A stretch of DNA of 18,994 nt from an uncultured Erysipelotrichaceae bacterium (GTDB taxonomy: Bacteria; Bacillota_I; Bacilli_A; Erysipelotrichales; Coprobacillaceae), in contig ONFH01000121.1 of NCBI GenBank assembly GCA_900317015.1, positions 1 through 18,994 on the forward strand. The letters run 5' to 3'. Below the pieces are notes generated by a model that saw nothing but the letters and a program-made list of their open reading frames with translations, did no database searches and had not been told where the DNA came from. Shown here in pieces: positions 14,819 through 18,994 of the stretch. The stretch's first letter is position 1. Each line of letters opens with the position of its first letter. A program made the position numbers and the translations under genes.

Positions 14819-14858
14819 TAATGTGTTAGAAAACAAATATGAAAGTCAGGTGAAGGTC

Positions 14859-16106
14859 ATGGACAAACGCTTTAAATACTTTAATATCCCCTATAAAGAA
14901 CTGAAAGAGACACAGAAAGAATTTCATCAATTTGATCAAATCGGTAAAATTATGCGTCTTGATCTTGGACAACTATGTTCTAGTTTATTTAAGAATGGTA
15001 TTGTCAAATTTGCGGCAGCGCAAGGCCTTCGCCTTTCTATGCGTCTTAAAAAAGATGAGATGCTTGAACGATTTAGAGAATATTTAGCAGATCCACAAAC
15101 GATTCGGGAGCCACTGTTTTACATGTCTGATCTTTGTTATAAAACATTAATAGAGAAGGTTTTCAATCAAGATGATGATCAATTGTTAAATGCGGCTGAG
15201 TGGTTCGCCCTTTCACAACTAGAAAAGGTGCATTTGTGTCAATGGATCTCACATGAGTTTTACATCTTCGACACAACACGTTTATCAATCATCAAACAGA
15301 TCATGAATGAGCCTAACTTTAATGAGAAGCGACAGAAATATTCATTTATGCGAGGTCTGTTAAACTATGTAGATATGGTCTTTGAAATCATTGATGAGGA
15401 TCATCTATATTCCATTTATAAACAGAAATTCCCTGTATCTAAAGAAGAGTTCTTTACTCTTTATAATGACATAAAGACGCCTTCGATGATCTACCATGTA
15501 GAGACTCACGAGTTTATCTCAAATCATTTAACAAAACAGGACATTGAAAAAGTTCGTAGTGAATATCGATCACATGTCTTTTCATTAATTGATGTGAAGG
15601 AGATCGAAGACTATATAAACTATGGTTATCCACAAAATGAACATTATGACTATTTATGCTTGTATCTTCTGACTGTCTTAGATGAAGATCCACTAGTCAT
15701 TCTTGACTATGTTCGTTCACTTTATTTAACAGTGGCAAGTGGTCATGACCTTGTTAATTATATGAATGCTTTTGTAGAGAAATTCAAGTATCCTGAAAAC
15801 AAAGAAATGGGCGTTGTGGTTTTATGTATCTTATTAAGAGTCCTGGAATGTTATGCCTACACACGAAGCTTTGAATCTCATGGACAATCGATCATGGATA
15901 TATTGAAATCTAATCCGACTCTTGCTTATAGCATCTCAAGTAAAAATGAGAAAGTGAATCAGTTTATCCTTGACTATCGTGAAGAATTAGAAGCGTCGGG
16001 ATATGAAATTACTGATAAGCCTCAGCTTATGATGAAGATCAAGACTTTTGAAAAAGATGCAGATGATAAAAATTTTGATTTTACGTCTTATAAGGCGGTA
16101 AACTAA
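14859..16106 (+). CDS. Uncharacterised protein, paralogue A of a pair flanking ispD
   Basis: A 415-residue soluble, mainly helical protein that I do not recognise. It has no signal peptide or membrane segment. Residues about 35-80 (L-x-x-LC-x-x-L...AAAQGLRLSMRLKKDEMLERF) look like a small helical SAP/Rho-N-like module, a weak impression. The rest is a series of helices with the landmark IEDYINYGYP at 249-258 and the SGHDLVNYM segment near 294-302. The same landmarks in the same order occur in the protein at 16879-18102, so the two are distant paralogues. ATG 14859 is chosen because a long frame from TTG 14796 would overlap the GH13 gene's end; GGTGAAGG precedes the ATG at short spacing. It lies 40 bases after the GH13 gene, with no terminator between them. 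Confidence 0.75.
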   Translation: MDKRFKYFNIPYKELKETQKEFHQFDQIGKIMRLDLGQLCSSLFKNGIVKFAAAQGLRLSMRLKKDEMLERFREYLADPQTIREPLFYMSDLCYKTLIEKVFNQDDDQLLNAAEWFALSQLEKVHLCQWISHEFYIFDTTRLSIIKQIMNEPNFNEKRQKYSFMRGLLNYVDMVFEIIDEDHLYSIYKQKFPVSKEEFFTLYNDIKTPSMIYHVETHEFISNHLTKQDIEKVRSEYRSHVFSLIDVKEIEDYINYGYPQNEHYDYLCLYLLTVLDEDPLVILDYVRSLYLTVASGHDLVNYMNAFVEKFKYPENKEMGVVVLCILLRVLECYAYTRSFESHGQSIMDILKSNPTLAYSISSKNEKVNQFILDYREELEASGYEITDKPQLMMKIKTFEKDADDKNFDFTSYKAVN

Positions 16107-16133
16107 AGGTAAGCTTTGTGCTTATCTTTTTTT
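16105..16133 (+). terminator. Intrinsic terminator after paralogue A
   Basis: AAAGGTAAGC at 16105-16114 pairs with GCTTATCTTT at 16120-16129 (one G-U pair) around a TTTGT loop, followed by further T to 16133. It begins at the TAA stop. Confidence 0.75.
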
Positions 16134-16177
16134 GTAGATTGTTATTTGTGATGCTTTTATATCAGGCACACAAAAAG

Positions 16178-16206
16178 TCGAAAAGTTCAGAAAGAAATGG
16201 TAAACT
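16178..16206 (+). promoter_or_regulatory. Putative ispD promoter
   Basis: TCGAAA at 16178-16183, 17 bases, TAAACT at 16201-16206 (each 4 of 6). Start near 16213, with GAAGGGTG as the ribosome site before ATG 16230. It is supported by the terminator just upstream, which makes a new promoter necessary. Confidence 0.45.
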
Positions 16207-16229
16207 AAAGACATGAAAGAAGGGTGACT

Positions 16230-16865
16230 ATGAATTATAGTGCAATCGTATTATGTGCTGGCAGCGGCACACGTACCGGCCTCAAATATAATAAGATGTT
16301 TTACCGTCTTCAAGATCAGACGGTCTATGAAAAAACGATGCACATCTTTTTAAGCGATGAAAGATGCAAGCAGGTCGTTGTCGTGACGAAAGAACAAGAA
16401 CAAAAAGACTTTGCCAATTTGATCCATGATGAGCGTATCGTGTTTACGATTGGTGGTAAAGAACGTCAAGATTCTGTCTATGAAGGTCTTAAAAAAGTCA
16501 CTGAGGATCATGTCCTCATTCATGATGGAGCGAGACCTTATTTAAGTAAAGACGTAATCGATCGAATCTTAGTAGGATTAGAAGAACATGATGCCATTTT
16601 ACCAATGGTCAAATGTAAGGATACGATCAAGCGCGTCATTAATAATAAAGTGATTGAAACATTAAAACGTGAAGAGCTCTATCAGGCACAGACCCCTCAA
16701 TCTTTCCAAACAGATCTCATTAAAAAAGCTTACCAAAAGGCTATTGAAACAAATGCGAACGTCACTGATGATGCTTCTTGTGTAGAACTGCTTGGCGGTG
16801 AGGTCTATATTGTGGAAGGCGACTATAATAATATAAAAATAACGACAAAAGAGGATCTCAAATAA
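16230..16865 (+). CDS. ispD: 2-C-methyl-D-erythritol 4-phosphate cytidylyltransferase
   Basis: A 211-residue nucleotidyltransferase of the IspD/TarI family. The N-terminal nucleotide loop is AIVLCAGSGTRTG (R15), with K22 following. GGKERQDSV is at 75-83, HDGARPY at 98-104, QTPQSF at 154-159, TDDASCVE at 179-186 and NIKITTKEDL at the end. IspD adds CMP to methylerythritol 4-phosphate in the non-mevalonate isoprenoid pathway in the cytoplasm. The TDDASCVE and NIKITT motifs and the lack of a tarJ-like reductase next door favour IspD over ribitol-5-phosphate cytidylyltransferase, but the two are hard to separate by eye. ATG 16230 fits GAAGGGTG; GTG 16224 overlaps it. Paralogue B begins 13 bases after the stop and is probably cotranscribed. 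Confidence 0.85.
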   Translation: MNYSAIVLCAGSGTRTGLKYNKMFYRLQDQTVYEKTMHIFLSDERCKQVVVVTKEQEQKDFANLIHDERIVFTIGGKERQDSVYEGLKKVTEDHVLIHDGARPYLSKDVIDRILVGLEEHDAILPMVKCKDTIKRVINNKVIETLKREELYQAQTPQSFQTDLIKKAYQKAIETNANVTDDASCVELLGGEVYIVEGDYNNIKITTKEDLK

Positions 16866-16878
16866 AAGGAGAGAAAAA

Positions 16879-18102
16879 ATGAGTGAATTGATACCATCAT
16901 CAGAAGAGTTAAGAAGTGAAGTCGAAGAATATTATAGTGATACGAACTTAGGCTTTAAGCTCAAAGATTTTCATGAGCTTTATGAAGAAGCCAATGAAAA
17001 TACCTTAATTCAAGTGGCAAGCCATTATGACCTTTCACTAAAAGGATTGACCTTTGAAGAAGCGGAAAAGACTTTACTAGATGTTCTACTTGAGAAAGAG
17101 AATATGAAAAAGGCTTTATTAAGATGTAATAAAGGCGTGCTTGATGCCCTTCAAGATATCAATCAAAACGATGAAGCAGAATTAAACTGTGCCCAGGTCT
17201 ATACCTTATCCAGCTTATCAAAAGACGGTTATGGTCGTTTCGATTACTTTGAAGAGTATTGCATCGATGCAGCAACCTTAGAAGGCTTGTGTGCCTTGAT
17301 CGATGATCAAGAATTTAGAAAGGTGTGGGAAAAGGCCTCTTATACTTACGCACTTGTTCACTATGCCTTATTACTTTATGGCGTTCTTGATGAAGATGTT
17401 TTACATGTCATGTATGAAGAAAAATGGCATGGTTCGACCATTGAAGAAATGAACAAAATGTGGAAGCTTGTTGAAGACAATGATATTGTTCATAACGAAG
17501 AGGAACATAAGTATTATCTTGCTTCAATCTTATGGATGCCAAACTATGATGAAGTGCAGGAACTTCAGAAAAAGTATGAAAGGGATCTATTAACAGTCGA
17601 AGATGTCGAAGACTATTTGAATTACGGTTTCCCTTATTCAAAAGTCTCTTACCAGGATTTATTAGGTTACCTGGCTCATTATTTTGTCGATGAAATGCCA
17701 TCAAGAAATTATGAACGTGTCGTGGATCTCTTTCATTTAGCAAGATCCGGTGGTGACCTTGATGGATATGTGGAAGAATACATGACAAAGATCAGCGACT
17801 TTGTTGGTGGAGCACCACTTTCACCAATAACACGTTCAGAAGTGACGACATATATCTATAACTGTGCCGGTGAAACACGCATGGGAATCTTAAATGGTCA
17901 CTATTTAGATGATACGATCGATCAAAATAGCACTTTAGAAGGATTAGTGAATCTAATAAGAAACCATCCCGAAGATCTGATGAAACATATGCCAGAAAAT
18001 CTGCCAGCGGAGTTAGAAGAAGCCTTTGAACAGCTGATGGAAAGTTTAGGCGAAGAAGAATTTGATGATTCAGACGATAGTGATGATGATCTTGTCAATT
18101 AA
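16879..18102 (+). CDS. Uncharacterised acidic protein, paralogue B of the pair flanking ispD
   Basis: A 407-residue soluble, strongly acidic helical protein with no recognised family. Like the protein at 14859-16106 it has an N-terminal helical module (about 30-75: VASHYDLSLKGLTFEEAEK). It also has an LDEDVLHVMYEEKW segment corresponding to IIDEDHLYSIYKQKF in the other, the landmark VEDYLNYGFP at 243-252, and SGGDLDGYVEEYM at 290-302. The C-terminus is a low-complexity acidic tail (DDSDDSDDDLVN). ATG 16879 follows a strong AAGGAGAG site. It is 13 bases after ispD and probably in the same transcript. No catalytic motif is visible, so a scaffold, adaptor or nucleic-acid-related role is possible but unsupported. 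Paralogy to the other copy is clear by motif order, at low overall identity. Confidence 0.8.
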   Translation: MSELIPSSEELRSEVEEYYSDTNLGFKLKDFHELYEEANENTLIQVASHYDLSLKGLTFEEAEKTLLDVLLEKENMKKALLRCNKGVLDALQDINQNDEAELNCAQVYTLSSLSKDGYGRFDYFEEYCIDAATLEGLCALIDDQEFRKVWEKASYTYALVHYALLLYGVLDEDVLHVMYEEKWHGSTIEEMNKMWKLVEDNDIVHNEEEHKYYLASILWMPNYDEVQELQKKYERDLLTVEDVEDYLNYGFPYSKVSYQDLLGYLAHYFVDEMPSRNYERVVDLFHLARSGGDLDGYVEEYMTKISDFVGGAPLSPITRSEVTTYIYNCAGETRMGILNGHYLDDTIDQNSTLEGLVNLIRNHPEDLMKHMPENLPAELEEAFEQLMESLGEEEFDDSDDSDDDLVN

Positions 18103-18123
18103 TGAAAAAACTTGGATTTATCA

Positions 18124-18152
18124 TTGCATTCGGTATGAACTGAATGTATAAT
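18124..18152 (+). promoter_or_regulatory. Promoter of the rpsF-ssb operon
   Basis: TTGCAT at 18124-18129 (4 of 6), 17 bases, then a perfect TATAAT at 18147-18152. Start near 18159 leaves a 70-base structured leader. Confidence 0.75.
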
Positions 18153-18162
18153 GGACGAGCAT

Positions 18163-18223
18163 GTAAAGAAATTTACTGCCTGTTTATTCGAAAGAATAAA
18201 CCGTATAGACCAAAGGAGGTAAA
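18163..18223 (+). promoter_or_regulatory. rpsF leader with candidate S6:S18 autoregulatory structure
   Basis: Two hairpins are capped by GAAA tetraloops: GTAAA/TTTAC at 18163-18176, and GTTTATTC/GAATAAAC at 18182-18201. The second is followed by CCG at 18201-18203. Alternatively TTTACTGCCT at 18172-18181 can pair with AGGAGGTAAA at 18214-18223 (one mismatch and one wobble), hiding the ribosome site. A hairpin followed by CCG, enclosed by a stem reaching the ribosome site, is the general layout described for leaders bound by the S6:S18 complex. The match is by eye. Confidence 0.5.
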
Positions 18224-18228
18224 AATAA

Positions 18229-18519
18229 ATGAACAAGTATGAAATTATGATGATCTTCAAACCTGACTTTGAAGAAGAAGCAAGAACTGCTCTTTTAGAA
18301 AACTATAAGGGTATCTTAACAGCTAATAACGAAGGTGTTGTAGACAACGTCAGCGAAGAAATGGGCTTAAGAGATTTAGCTTATGAAATCAAAGACTACA
18401 CTAAAGGTTACTATGTTGTCATCGATACTCACACTTCACCAGCAAACATTGCAGAATTCGAACGTTTAGCTCGAATCAACGGTAATGTATTACGTCATTT
18501 AACATTACGTCGTAACTAA
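18229..18519 (+). CDS. rpsF: 30S ribosomal protein S6
   Basis: A complete 96-residue S6. It opens with MNKYEIMMIFKPDFEEEAR and carries the typical central segment MGLRDLAYEIKDYTKGYYVV and the end NGNVLRHLTLRRN. S6 pairs with S18 on the small-subunit platform. The start at ATG 18229 has a near-perfect AAAGGAGGT ribosome site at 18212-18220, inside the possible sequestering helix. ssb follows after 13 bases in the usual rpsF-ssb(-rpsR) order. Confidence 0.97.
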   Translation: MNKYEIMMIFKPDFEEEARTALLENYKGILTANNEGVVDNVSEEMGLRDLAYEIKDYTKGYYVVIDTHTSPANIAEFERLARINGNVLRHLTLRRN

Positions 18520-18532
18520 GAGGTGAAATGCG

Positions 18533-18994
18533 ATGATTAATCGTGTTGTGCTTGTCGGCAGAATGACAAGAGATCCTGAATTAAATCGTACCGCTGGAGG
18601 AAATACGTTAACACGTTTTACTTTAGCATTAGATCGTAACTACCGTTCTAATGACGGCAGTCAAAGTGCTGACTTTATTCCATGCGTCTGCTGGAATAAG
18701 ACAGCTGAAAATGTGGCACAGTACTGTGGTAAAGGATCATTAGTAGGTGTTGAAGGTCGTATCCGTTCAAACTCTTTTACAACAAGAGATGGACAGAAAG
18801 CGACACGTATTGAAGTACAGGCTGACAGTGTTCAGTTCCTGGAAACAAGAGCTGCTAGAGAAAGATATCAGCAGTCACAACAGAACAGAGTGTCTGATGA
18901 TAACTTCTATGGCGGAAATAATAGCTATAACAATAACAACAGTTATGGTAATAACAGCTATGGTAATAATAGCGGTTATAGCAACAATAATTAT
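18533..18994 (+). CDS. ssb: Single-stranded DNA-binding protein (partial, 3' end missing)
   Basis: The first 154 codons, open at the right edge. The OB-fold covers residues 1 to about 108: MINRVVLVGRMTRDPEL, then FTLALDRNYRS, IPCVCWNKTAENVAQYCGKG with W54, and GVEGRIRSNSF. After it comes a low-complexity linker rich in Asn, Ser, Tyr and Gly (about 125-154), built partly from a 15-base tandem repeat (18941-18955 and 18956-18970, differing at two positions). The acidic C-terminal tip that recruits partner proteins is beyond the window. It starts at ATG 18533 with AGAGGTGA upstream; the ATG at 18528 hits a stop at once. It is cotranscribed with rpsF. Confidence 0.95.
   Translation, partial: MINRVVLVGRMTRDPELNRTAGGNTLTRFTLALDRNYRSNDGSQSADFIPCVCWNKTAENVAQYCGKGSLVGVEGRIRSNSFTTRDGQKATRIEVQADSVQFLETRAARERYQQSQQNRVSDDNFYGGNNSYNNNNSYGNNSYGNNSGYSNNNY

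Noticed and set aside
16097..16210. A 12-bp direct repeat GGTAAACTAAAG at 16097-16108 and 16199-16210
   Set aside because: One copy is the end of a coding region and the other is a -10 region; the sequence is AT-rich and short, so chance is the simplest explanation.
17408..17788. A 126-codon minus-strand open frame inside paralogue B
   Set aside because: It is entirely antisense to a well-supported gene, has no recognisable features, and such frames are common opposite acidic, codon-biased genes.
18941..18970. A tandem repeat that might be a mobile or CRISPR-like element
   Set aside because: It encodes the Ser-Tyr-Gly-Asn-Asn repeats of the Ssb linker, which are normal low-complexity sequence in Ssb proteins.

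Overview
The window is an 18,994-base, AT-rich stretch from a low-GC Gram-positive bacterium (Bacillota). Supporting signs are strong AGGAGG/GGTGAT ribosome sites, a class B sortase, an rpsF-ssb locus and a RocB homologue. The codon style, small intergenic gaps and gene set (single GH5 endoglucanase, GH13 oligo-1,6-glucosidase, YdcZ pair) suggest a gut or rumen fermenter, possibly of the Erysipelotrichales/Coprobacillaceae. That placement is inference.

Region 1 (1-7655) is one tightly packed plus-strand operon. It starts with the 3' end of an amino-acid ABC transporter ATPase. It continues with a FadR-type GntR regulator, a RocB-like M20 hydrolase, an arginine deiminase/DDAH-type amidinohydrolase, a HisC-like aminotransferase, a D-2-hydroxyacid dehydrogenase, a class III (GABA/ornithine-type) aminotransferase and an iron-type alcohol dehydrogenase. 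Gaps run from 25 bases down to overlaps of 4, 8 and 20 bases. Read together it looks like an uptake and breakdown route for an arginine-like or guanidino compound. Each of the two aminotransferases is followed by a reductase that could remove the oxo product as a hydroxy acid or an alcohol. arcB and arcC are absent, so this is not the classical arginine deiminase pathway. It is the best candidate here for an undescribed system.

Region 2 (7656-8757) is a secreted GH5 endoglucanase gene. Its start codon lies inside the long hairpin that appears to terminate region 1. A promoter inside the hairpin region would give a transcript lacking the 5' arm of the hairpin.

Region 3 (8777-10969) holds a minus-strand, translationally coupled pair of YdcZ-type (DMT) membrane proteins. 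It is divergent from a Crp/Fnr-family regulator, and the shared intergenic region has two copies of an 18-bp repeat and a perfect TTGAT-N4-ATCAA box. A convergent PAP2-family membrane phosphatase overlaps the regulator's 3' end.

Region 4 (10988-14818) holds ychF coupled to a class B sortase, a bidirectional terminator, a possible small minus-strand gene, and a GH13 oligo-1,6-glucosidase.

Region 5 (14859-18102) holds ispD between two uncharacterised proteins of about 410 residues that are distant paralogues of each other.

Region 6 (18124-18994) is the start of the rpsF-ssb operon, with a near-consensus promoter and a structured leader that could sequester the rpsF ribosome site. ssb runs off the end of the window. 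No tRNA, rRNA, CRISPR array or insertion sequence was seen. No gap between genes exceeds 300 bases; the longest is 12916-13171.
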